DNA of 5,028 bases, taken from NCBI GenBank assembly GCA_023447015.1, contig JAEXPG010000086.1:1-5028 (forward strand), read 5' to 3'. The notes beneath the pieces are model-generated. The model was not told where the DNA came from and did not search any database. It was given only the letters and a program-made list of their open reading frames with translations. Of this stretch, positions 1 to 5,024 are shown piece by piece; the stretch's first letter is position 1, and each line of letters begins with the position of its first letter. Origin of the DNA: Verrucomicrobiota bacterium. Lineage in GTDB: Bacteria; Verrucomicrobiota; Verrucomicrobiia; Opitutales; Opitutaceae. The position numbers and the translations under genes are program-made.

Positions 1-92
1 GGACGCGCCGGGGCGGCGGCGGCGGGGCTGGCGCGGGTGGGGCGCCGGCTCGCGGGTTGCACCCGCCGGGCTTTGTTCCCAACTTCCGCGGC

Positions 93-548
93 GTGGACCC
101 GAGCGACCTCTACCAGGAAATCATCCTCGATCACTCCCGGCATCCGCGCCACCACGGCGCCTGTGCGGGGGAGACGCACGGCGCCCATGCGGAGAACCCG
201 GCCTGCGGCGACGAGGTGGCGGTGCACCTGCGGCTTTCGCCGGCGGGGCTCGTGGAGGAGGCCACGTTCACCGGTCAGGGCTGTGCGCTGAGCCAGGCCT
301 CGGCCTCGCTGTTGACGATGAAGGTGCGCGGCCGGTCGACCGCGGAAGCGCTGGCTCTCGCCGGCCAAGTGGAACGGCTGTTCACCGGCGAGGGTCTGTC
401 CCCCGAACAGTTCGACGCCCTCGGCGACCTGCAGGCGGTGCAGGGCGCGGCGCAGTATCCCCAGCGGGTGACCTGCGTGATGCTCGCGTGGCACGCGCTC
501 GAACAGGCTCTCTCCAGCGGGGCGCGGGCAGGAGTGCAGGCGACTTGA
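93..548 (+). CDS. sufU: SufU/NifU-like iron-sulfur cluster assembly scaffold
   Basis: Fe-S scaffold or sulfur-acceptor protein of the SUF pathway (IscU/NifU N-terminal fold), which in the cytoplasm takes sulfur from a SufS-type cysteine desulfurase. Read from GTG at 93 it has 151 residues, normal for SufU. The opening DLYQEIILDHSRHPRHHG is the typical SufU N-terminus. The three ligand cysteines are present: C38 in NPACGD (followed by the conserved Asp40), C64 in GQGCALSQASAS, and C128 in RVTCVMLAWHAL. The spacing between the second and third Cys includes the extra segment that separates SufU from IscU. The start is uncertain: an in-frame TTG lies at 57, the frame stays open to the window edge, and no clear Shine-Dalgarno is visible. 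I chose GTG 93 because family homology begins there. tatC follows 32 bases after the stop. A sufS or sufBCD partner would have to lie to the left, outside the window. Confidence 0.88.
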   Translation: MDPSDLYQEIILDHSRHPRHHGACAGETHGAHAENPACGDEVAVHLRLSPAGLVEEATFTGQGCALSQASASLLTMKVRGRSTAEALALAGQVERLFTGEGLSPEQFDALGDLQAVQGAAQYPQRVTCVMLAWHALEQALSSGARAGVQAT

Positions 549-580
549 CGCCGCACCGGTTCGCCCGCTGATCTTCTCCC

Positions 581-1429
581 GTGTCCATCGCTCCCCAGCC
601 CGACGCAGAAGACTCCGCTCAGCCCGATGCCGTGCCGGCGCGCAAGGGCGAGAAGGTGATGGGTTTCCTCGATCACCTCGAGGAGCTGCGTTGGACGCTC
701 GTGAAGTGTGCGATCGTGATCGTGATCATGGCGACCCTGTCGGGTGTGTTCATGCAGGAGGTGCGCACTTTCCTGGAGTGGCCGTGGCATCGGGCGCTGG
801 CCTCCTTTCCGGAGCTGAAGCTGGAGCTGCGGACCGACACTCCGATGGAGGTCTACGGGGTGATGGTGCAGATCTGCGTGACGCCGGCGCTGGTGGCGTC
901 GATCCCCTTCGTCCTGTTTTTCCTCGGGCAGTTCGTCAGTCCCGCGCTAGCGGAGAAGGAGAAACGGGTGCTCCGGCCCACGATCAGCGCCGCGGTTCTG
1001 CTTTTTCTGGCCGGCGCGGCCTTCAGCTTCGTCCTGCTGGTCCCAAAGTCGATCGAGGTCTCGATCAGCACGACGCTGTGGATGGGCTATGCCATGATGT
1101 GGACGGTGGGCTCCTACTACAGCATGATGACCTGGCTGGTGGTGGGAATGGGGGCGGTCTTCGAGTTTCCGCTCGCGGTGCTGGCACTGGCCTATTTCGG
1201 CATCGTGCGGGTGGCGACGTTCCGGCGTTCGCGCCGCCTCGTGGTCGTGATCTGTCTGGTCGTGGCGGCGTTCATCACGCCCACCACCGATCCCTTCACG
1301 ATGCTGTTTGTCGCTGTGCCGATGATGGCCTTGTTCGAGGTGTCGCTGATCGTCGCCGCCATCGTGGAGCGACGGAAGGCGAAGGCCGAGGCGTACGACT
1401 GGCGTGAGACCTACGGCGGTGGGGAGTGA
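581..1429 (+). CDS. tatC: Sec-independent protein translocase subunit TatC
   Basis: Core inner-membrane subunit of the twin-arginine translocase. With TatB it binds the twin-arginine signal peptide and supports export of folded proteins. The 282-residue product has a hydrophilic N-terminus (about 1-26), then the diagnostic FLDHLEELR at 29-37, PMEVY at 88-92 in the first periplasmic region, FVSPALAEKEKRVL at 118-131, FEFP at 194-197 (the conserved membrane Glu) and ITPTTDP at 232-238. About six hydrophobic segments are visible: roughly 40-58, 97-120, 134-155, 178-205, 218-233 and 239-262. The start is GTG at 581. ATG at 659 would begin directly at the conserved core, but no well-spaced ribosome binding site supports either. 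The extra ~26 residues are longer than in enterobacterial TatC and plausible for this lineage. It is co-directional with sufU 32 bases upstream, so co-transcription is possible. No tatA or tatB is in the window. Confidence 0.95.
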   Translation: MSIAPQPDAEDSAQPDAVPARKGEKVMGFLDHLEELRWTLVKCAIVIVIMATLSGVFMQEVRTFLEWPWHRALASFPELKLELRTDTPMEVYGVMVQICVTPALVASIPFVLFFLGQFVSPALAEKEKRVLRPTISAAVLLFLAGAAFSFVLLVPKSIEVSISTTLWMGYAMMWTVGSYYSMMTWLVVGMGAVFEFPLAVLALAYFGIVRVATFRRSRRLVVVICLVVAAFITPTTDPFTMLFVAVPMMALFEVSLIVAAIVERRKAKAEAYDWRETYGGGE

Positions 1430-1435
1430 GGTGAC

Positions 1436-1450
1436 GCGGGCGGCGCCCGC
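1436..1450. terminator. possible bidirectional hairpin between convergent genes
   Basis: Perfect 6-bp inverted repeat GCGGGC/GCCCGC with a 3-base GGC loop, seven bases after the tatC stop and just beyond the stop of the convergent small gene. There is no T-run on either side, so it is not a canonical intrinsic terminator. In DNA this GC-rich such a hairpin can arise by chance. The position between converging genes is the main argument. Confidence 0.3.
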
Positions 1451-1461
1451 CGCCGCCGGGC

Positions 1462-1707
1462 CTAGTGCTTCGCGCGGGCGGCCGCGCGCTGGTGCCGCAG
1501 GACAGCCTTGAACATCTGCAGGGCGAACCAGAACACTCCGGTCATGCACGTCGCGCAGAAGGCCGACCAGATCGCGATCTGGGTGGTGTCTTCCGAGGGG
1601 ACGTGCGGGCCGGCGAGCCAGTAGAAGAGCGCGAAGGCGGCTGCGCACAACGCGCCATCGATGATGATGTTTCTCGGGGAAAGTTTGGCGGGGGCGGACT
1701 CGACCAT
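1462..1707 (-). CDS. small two-helix membrane protein of unknown function
   Basis: I do not recognise a named family. Read from ATG at 1707 it gives 81 residues. There is a short polar N-terminus, a first membrane segment (IIIDGALCAAAFALFYWLAG, about residues 14-33), a polar linker PHVPSEDTTQ, a second segment (IAIWSAFCATCMTGVFWFAL, about 44-63), and a basic tail (LRHQRAAARAKH). The two-helix hairpin with a positively charged C-terminus looks like a genuine inner-membrane protein rather than a chance frame, and the opposite strand here shows no membrane or family pattern. A longer reading starts at TTG 1743 (93 residues); I prefer the ATG, though neither start has a clear ribosome binding site. 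The gene is convergent with tatC, with 32 bases between the stops. Function cannot be inferred. Confidence 0.62.
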   Translation of the reverse strand: MVESAPAKLSPRNIIIDGALCAAAFALFYWLAGPHVPSEDTTQIAIWSAFCATCMTGVFWFALQMFKAVLRHQRAAARAKH

Positions 1708-1887
1708 GGCGCAGTAGTTGGCGGCAATGGCGGTGTTTGGCAAACCGGCGGCGGTGCCGTGGCGGCGGGTAGAAGTCCGCGAACCGGTCCGACTCCGGCG
1801 TCATAACCCGGACTTCGGGCCGAATGCGCACCGCCTGGTGGCGCGCGGCTTGACCGCGAGCGGGTGGGGCGGGCAGCGTTTCCGCCG

Positions 1888-2559
1888 ATGACGTCGTCGA
1901 AGAAAGGCCTCTGGTTGCTCGTGGTCGCGGTGCTGCTGGTGCCGATCCTGCCGTGGCTCGCCCTCGGGCCGTTGCTCGAGCCCTGGGCCGCCGGTCTCGT
2001 CACCGGCACGGGGGCCGGCGTGCCGGCGCGTCCGCTGGTTGGCGCGGTCGGCGTCGGACTCCTGGCGGCCGACAGTTTCCTGCCGGTGCCCTCGACGTTG
2101 GTGATGAGCGCGCTTGGGCTGACGCTCGGGGCGGTGGTCGGCGGAGTGGCGGCGTCGTTGGGTGTGTTTCTGTCCGGTAGTGTCGCGTTTCTCGTCTGCC
2201 GGCGCTGGGGCGTGGGCATGGCGCGACGGATCGCGGGCGAGAAGGGGCTGGAACGGGCGGAGGCGGCGATGCGGCGGTATGGCCCGCTGGTGATCGCGGC
2301 GACCCGGTCGGTTCCGGTCGTGCAGGAGGCGACGGCGTGTCTGGCCGGGGTGGTCGGGATGCCGGCGCGGGTGTATTTCGCCGCACTCGCGGCGGGGTGC
2401 GTGCCCACCGGTTTCGCCTACGCGGCGATCGGGGCGAGCGCGCTGCAGAACCGCTGGTGGGCGGTGGGGCTGAGCTTGGCGGTCCCGGTGCTCACCTGGC
2501 CGTTTGTCTACCTGGCGCTGCGCTGGACCGGTGGCGACGCGGCGGTCGGGGGACGCTGA
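1888..2559 (+). CDS. VTT/DedA-like (SNARE-associated-type) membrane protein
   Basis: Integral membrane protein of the VTT domain group (DedA, TVP38/TMEM64, YdjX-like), some members of which are linked to lipid-carrier flipping or membrane homeostasis. The 223-residue product has a first membrane helix at about 7-25, a long hydrophobic stretch at about 49-110 (FLPVPSTLVMSALGLTLGAVVGG, then a Gly/Ser-rich helix), and the pattern RRWG where other members carry a GRxxG-type turn. The most diagnostic part is RYGPLVIAATRSVPVVQE, then LAGVVGMPARVYFAALAAGCVPTG. This is the R-x-x-P...E...G...M...F...G pattern of the family, with a re-entrant loop and the conserved Arg and Pro. A final helix lies near the C-terminus. 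I chose ATG 1888 because an upstream GTG at 1864 only adds eight residues. Specific substrate and subfamily are not determinable here. It stands alone between a minus-strand gene and minus-strand tRNAs. Confidence 0.82.
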   Translation: MTSSKKGLWLLVVAVLLVPILPWLALGPLLEPWAAGLVTGTGAGVPARPLVGAVGVGLLAADSFLPVPSTLVMSALGLTLGAVVGGVAASLGVFLSGSVAFLVCRRWGVGMARRIAGEKGLERAEAAMRRYGPLVIAATRSVPVVQEATACLAGVVGMPARVYFAALAAGCVPTGFAYAAIGASALQNRWWAVGLSLAVPVLTWPFVYLALRWTGGDAAVGGR

Positions 2560-2623
2560 AGCCGTGCTTCGCTGACACGCCCGCACATGGGCCGCCGCGG
2601 CGGCCCGGTTAGCCGGGAAAATG

Positions 2624-2653
2624 AAAAACCCCGCCTCCGGTGGAGGGCGGGGT
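2624..2653 (-). terminator. intrinsic terminator of the tRNA transcript
   Basis: On the minus strand a strong GC stem (CCCCGCC-TCC against GGA-GGGCGGGG with one bulged base and a tiny loop) is followed by TTTTT, within 10 bases of the 3' CCA of tRNA-Gln. Polarity and placement fit termination of the Thr-Gln tRNA transcript. On the plus strand no T-run follows, so it would serve the VTT gene poorly. Confidence 0.85.
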
Positions 2654-2659
2654 GGAGAG

Positions 2660-2733
2660 TGGCTGCCCGACTAGGGATCGAACCTAGACAAACAGATTCA
2701 GAATCTGCTGTGCTACCATTACACCATCGGGCA
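2660..2733 (-). tRNA. tRNA-Gln(CTG)
   Basis: The minus-strand sequence folds as a full cloverleaf. The acceptor stem is TGCCCGA/TCGGGCA, with the weak first pair T1-A72 and discriminator G73 typical of glutamine tRNAs. The D arm is GTG/CAC with the loop TAATGGTAG. The anticodon stem GCAGA/TCTGT closes the loop TTCTGAA, giving anticodon CTG (codon CAG). The variable loop has four bases, and the T arm CTAGG/CCTAG encloses TTCGATC. CCA is encoded at 2660-2662. It lies 97 bases downstream of tRNA-Thr on the same strand and directly before a terminator, so the two are probably one transcript. Confidence 0.96.
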
Positions 2734-2830
2734 GTGCTCGTCGAAACGAGGGGGCCGAACGTAGGGTGCGAGCTTCGCGGCACAAGCGGAATTTTTGCGA
2801 AGTTTATGGGCGGCGAAACAGGCCCGATTC

Positions 2831-2905
2831 TGGAGCCGGCAGTCGGATTCGAACCGACGACCTACGGTTTACAAAACCGTTGCACTACCACTGTGCTATG
2901 CCGGC
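2831..2905 (-). tRNA. tRNA-Thr(TGT)
   Basis: Cloverleaf on the minus strand. The acceptor stem is GCCGGCA/TGCCGGC with discriminator T and encoded CCA at 2831-2833. The D loop contains AGTGGTAG. The anticodon stem ACGGT/ACCGT encloses TTTGTAA, giving anticodon TGT (codon ACA). The T arm is GTCGG/CCGAC with TTCGAAT. It is first in the Thr-Gln pair. Its promoter should lie to the right (about 2910-2970), where I see only a weak TAGATT-like -10 on the minus strand. Confidence 0.97.
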
Positions 2906-3564
2906 GCTAGAGGGAAGTCGGTGGAACGGAATCTAACCGCATTGACCTGAAGCGACACAGAGGCGGCACAGCTGGTGCCACAGAGACCAACTGCGTGCCG
3001 ATGAACCGCTTTCCGCTCGGCGCTCGCCTCGTTTGCGTTCGGACCGACTCAAAGAACTCCTGTCAGATCACGGGCCCACGTCTACCGGGAGAACCGCGCC
3101 GCACAAGGAAAAGCTTCGGCCCCACCGCATGGGGAATGCACGGGGCGTCATTGGTTGCCCATCTCCTTTGTCTGCCGCCTCAATTGAAAGTCAGGGCGAG
3201 CATGATGCAGCCAAGCCGCAGGATGTCTTGCCGATGAGACTGACCACGGCGGTCCCGCCGCCATCGGCAGTTTCGAGATCGCTGCTCTGCCGCCGGTAAT
3301 CAGAAAGCACCGCTGCGACTGTGCCTCGCAGTTCAGGAAGTTCTTGGACAGTGCCTGCTCGCGCTCGGAAAAGAAGGGCTTCAGGTTCTCCCCTGGAAAT
3401 CCTCATGCAGGTGCAAATGCACCCGAGAAGTGATGCTGCACGGAGATCGTCCTCTATCCCCTGATGGTGAACGCTTGAGGTCCGCCCTGCCGGATGCGGG
3501 AACTCGACCGGGCAACGGACGTGATTTCAACATTGGCAGTGGTCTCTTGTTCGGAGTTCTCCGA
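2906..3564. other. 659-base stretch without a supportable gene
   Basis: No frame here has a convincing start, ribosome binding site, family motif or sensible composition. Open frames are short (up to about 90 codons), overlap each other on both strands, and read as low-complexity Arg/Ser/Pro mixtures. The tRNA promoter presumably lies in the first ~70 bases. A minus-strand frame at 3180-3299 ends in a hydrophobic tail, DILRLGCIMLALTFN, directly before a stop. This faintly recalls the C-termini of some DDE transposases, but the upstream part is not recognisable. A short palindrome, TCGGAGTTCTCCGA at 3551-3564, touches the methyltransferase stop codon. The region is best seen as decayed accessory DNA. 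Confidence 0.55.
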
Positions 3565-4236
3565 CTATCGTATCCTCTCGCTCCTTGGTTTCTGGGCGAC
3601 AACGCGGACCTGGAACCAGGATCGGGCAATCCGGCCATAGCACCTGCACGAGAAATCGAAGAGGCGGCGCCCACCAAGTCTCGCGATTGTCCGATACGCG
3701 GGGGGCCACTTGTGAATATACGGGCGAGACTCAAGCACGCTGTAGCCAGCCTCTGTTACGAGATTCCCTATGCACATCGGGCTCCAGCTATAGAGATGAT
3801 GGTTTATATCATTCGCCTTATACGCATATCCGATGGACTCGCATGGAACGACAAAGACGAGCCTCCCGCCTTCTTTGATTTTGGGCCGCAACTTCTCGAG
3901 TTCGCGGAGAGGGTCAAGGGTGTGTTCGAGGGCATTGTTGGAAATGGCAACATCACACATCAGATCGGGGACGTCCTCGGTGCGTGCAAAGACTTCGATG
4001 CCTCTCCGTCTGGCCTCTTCCAATGCCGCAGGATTCACCTCGACCCCGAATTTTCTTCGGCAGTGAAGCTGCTCGAGCAGGTAGCCGCCGCCGCAACCGA
4101 AGTCCAGCACGTCGTCGGTAGGCTGTATAAAACTCTGGAACTTGGGAAGGTTCGCCCACCCGCCAAACGCACCAATGGTGGTTTGCCAGGAATAGTAGGT
4201 TTGATCGTAGTGTTTTGAGCTGGTGCGATTGTTCAT
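3565..4236 (-). CDS. class I SAM-dependent methyltransferase
   Basis: Predicted cytoplasmic methyltransferase of the Methyltransf_11/23 type, 223 residues. The S-adenosylmethionine site is clear. Motif I is VLDFGCGGGYLL (43-54), with an acidic residue ending the second strand in FGVEVNPAALEEA (E66). Then come DVAISNNALEH (95-105) and the post-motif strand GGRLVFVVP (123-131). The later NDINHHLYSWSP...GNLVTEAGY (142-165) is a pattern I associate with methyltransferases in O-antigen, capsule and other surface-glycan clusters, so a sugar or glycan-intermediate substrate is plausible but inferred. I chose ATG 4236 because MNNRTSSKHYDQTYY is a natural start for this family and the frame upstream runs into the IS110 leader. 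No good ribosome binding site is visible; a TATAGT lies about 20 bases upstream. GC is visibly lower than in the left half of the window, and no glycan-pathway neighbours are present, so it was probably acquired or left over from a larger cluster. Confidence 0.87.
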   Translation of the reverse strand: MNNRTSSKHYDQTYYSWQTTIGAFGGWANLPKFQSFIQPTDDVLDFGCGGGYLLEQLHCRRKFGVEVNPAALEEARRRGIEVFARTEDVPDLMCDVAISNNALEHTLDPLRELEKLRPKIKEGGRLVFVVPCESIGYAYKANDINHHLYSWSPMCIGNLVTEAGYSVLESRPYIHKWPPAYRTIARLGGRRLFDFSCRCYGRIARSWFQVRVVAQKPRSERIR

Positions 4237-4256
4237 GCCAGAATTCGCCGGGACAC

Positions 4257-4262
4257 TATAAC
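4257..4262 (+). promoter_or_regulatory. orphan -10-like box at the IS110 left end
   Basis: TATAAC, one mismatch from the sigma-70 -10 consensus, with no acceptable -35 at 16-18 bases upstream in this sequence. In studied IS110 elements such as IS621, excision and circularisation joins right and left ends so that a -35 in the right end meets a -10 in the left end and drives the bridge RNA. An orphan -10 here would fit that scheme. A six-base match alone is weak evidence. Confidence 0.25.
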
Positions 4263-4384
4263 TGCGTGGAGCGGCCGTTGGGAAGGAAGATCCTGGTTGC
4301 CGGATACGCGGGTCGGTCGCGGAAATCGACCGGAACCGCATGGTGGAGGTGTTAGCCCAAACCACCAGAAAAGGAGACCAGCAC
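4263..4384 (+). ncRNA. candidate IS110 bridge RNA / structured left-end leader
   Basis: This is the non-coding stretch between a -10-like box and the IS110 transposase start, where IS110-group elements encode the bridge RNA that pairs with donor and target DNA. Three consecutive hairpins can be drawn. Hairpin A pairs CGGC 4272-4275 with GCCG 4299-4302, has an asymmetric internal loop, and an inner AGGA/TCCT stem (4284-4287/4291-4294). Hairpin B pairs GCGG 4308-4311 with CCGC 4336-4339 and has an inner CGGTCG/CGACCG stem (4314-4319/4327-4332) with a 7-base loop. Hairpin C pairs TGGTGG 4341-4346 with CCACCA 4362-4367. Stem-internal loop-stem modules are the hallmark of bridge RNA guide loops. 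The leader is shorter than the ~177-nt IS621 bridge RNA, so it may be incomplete, and I cannot assign guide sequences. Without the right end of the element this remains a candidate. Confidence 0.38.
4371..4376 (+). promoter_or_regulatory. Shine-Dalgarno of the IS110 transposase remnant
   Basis: AAGGAG ends eight bases before ATG 4385. This is the clearest ribosome binding site in the window and fixes the start of the transposase fragment. It lies just after hairpin C of the leader, so leader folding could affect access to it. Confidence 0.7.
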
Positions 4385-4483
4385 ATGAGCACACACCGTA
4401 AGTTCGTGGGCCTCGATGTCCACAAGGATACCTGTGCGTGCTCCCGTCACCGTTGGCTGGTTCGCCCTCCGTTACTCATCTGA
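4385..4483 (+). pseudogene. IS110-family transposase, N-terminal fragment
   Basis: The frame begins MSTHRKFVGLDVHKDT. FVGLDVHKDT is the hallmark N-terminus of IS110-family (DEDD, RuvC-like) transposases and contains the first catalytic Asp in GLDV. After about residue 16-18 the expected continuation (of the IAVA type) is lost, and the frame reads unrelated sequence to a TGA after 32 codons. Full-length members have about 300-400 residues, so more than 90% is missing, including the remaining DEDD residues and the C-terminal Tnp_20 domain. No continuation is found in other frames up to 4840, so this is a deletion or rearrangement junction near 4432-4440, not a simple frameshift. It would be inactive on its own. 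Confidence 0.8.
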
Positions 4484-4748
4484 ATCGACATGCCAAGATG
4501 TGGTCCGCGGCTGCGACACGATACTCCTCCTTCCAGTAATGAGGATCCTCGATCGGATGGAAGCTTACTCCTTCTCCTTCGTAGCGCCGAGCAAACGGAG
4601 CCTGCAGCATCACCATCAATGCGCCGGGCCATCCCTCGGATGTCTCGACCACGGCATTCCCTAGACGAAGCTCTTCCGCCAAGACGGTGCGCAGCTGTGG
4701 CGCCAACCAGCTCACGCGATCGTGGTCGATGGAACTCAGTGCAGCCAT
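4476..4748 (-). CDS. small hypothetical protein with conserved-looking motifs
   Basis: A 90-residue soluble protein with no signal peptide or membrane segment. It reads like a real, compact protein: WLAPQLRTVLAEELRLGN (14-31), VVETSEGWPGALMVMLQAPF (33-52), then SFHPIEDPHYWKEEYR (62-77) and HILACRF near the C-terminus. I have an impression of similar small proteobacterial hypotheticals sharing the PQLR..L..EL..GN, ET..GWP, DPHYWK.EY and LAC.F pattern, but I know no assigned function. The start is ATG 4748, preceded by the weak purine run GAAAGA. At its 3' end the stop overlaps an ATG as ATGA (4476-4479), opening a frame of only ten codons (MSNGGRTSQR) that ends close to the IS110 junction. This could be the stub of a translationally coupled partner. 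Its island-like setting, flanked by an IS relic and a group II intron, suggests cargo or surviving host sequence. Confidence 0.6.
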   Translation of the reverse strand: MAALSSIDHDRVSWLAPQLRTVLAEELRLGNAVVETSEGWPGALMVMLQAPFARRYEGEGVSFHPIEDPHYWKEEYRVAAADHILACRFR

Positions 4749-4924
4749 TCTTTCGGCGAACGCTTCAGGTCTGCCACGCCGGGAATCGGACGCCGCTTGG
4801 AAAATGTACCTTCATACCGGCGTTGGTAGTGCCGACTGGTGTGCGCCCGACATGCGAGTGAACTGAGAGGTGAAAGTCCTCAATGCGAGAATCCAAAACC
4901 CAAGCATTAGACGAAGGCAACTGC

Positions 4925-4943
4925 GGCGTCGTGAGGCGTCGTG
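4925..4943 (+). repeat. tandem 9-base repeat within intron domain I
   Basis: GGCGTCGTG occurs twice with a period of 10 (4925-4933 and 4935-4943). Each copy can pair with the upstream ACGA/GACG at 4910-4914, so alternative stems are possible. It may be a small slippage duplication or part of the ribozyme fold. Confidence 0.5.
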
Positions 4944-5001
4944 GGGAGGAAGCCGGAGTCAAAACGGCGAGCCCACGAACAGGAACCGGCTGCGAGGCCT
5001 G

Positions 5002-5024
5002 AGGTTTTGCGGGACGCAAAACCT
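5002..5024 (+). repeat. perfect 10-bp hairpin in intron domain I
   Basis: AGGTTTTGCG and CGCAAAACCT pair perfectly around a GGA triloop. It lies directly after the conserved CGAACAGGAACC block. Being inside the intron and not followed by a T-run, it is better read as a ribozyme stem than as a terminator. Confidence 0.7.

Noticed and set aside
947..2586. Long minus-strand open frames (up to ~290 codons) under tatC and the VTT gene
   Set aside because: High GC keeps stops rare. The products are Arg/Pro/His-rich without motifs, while the plus strand codes recognisable membrane proteins.
2831..2905. tRNA-Thr as integration site for the right-hand accessory region
   Set aside because: Integrases usually target the 3' part of a tRNA, which here faces left. 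The accessory DNA is on the 5' side, and no integrase or 3'-end duplication was seen.
2508..2910. Open frames on both strands crossing the tRNA region
   Set aside because: They run through two perfect cloverleaf tRNAs and the terminator; translation there is not credible.
3551..3564. Palindrome next to the methyltransferase stop as an intrinsic terminator
   Set aside because: The stem is only 5-6 bp with an almost absent loop and no T-run on the minus strand.
3430..4218. 262-codon open frame on the plus strand
   Set aside because: It lies antisense to the methyltransferase, which has intact SAM-binding motifs. The plus-strand product has no family pattern and no ribosome binding site.
5002..5024. 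Strong hairpin read as a terminator
   Set aside because: No T-run follows, and it lies within group II intron domain I, where stable stems are expected.
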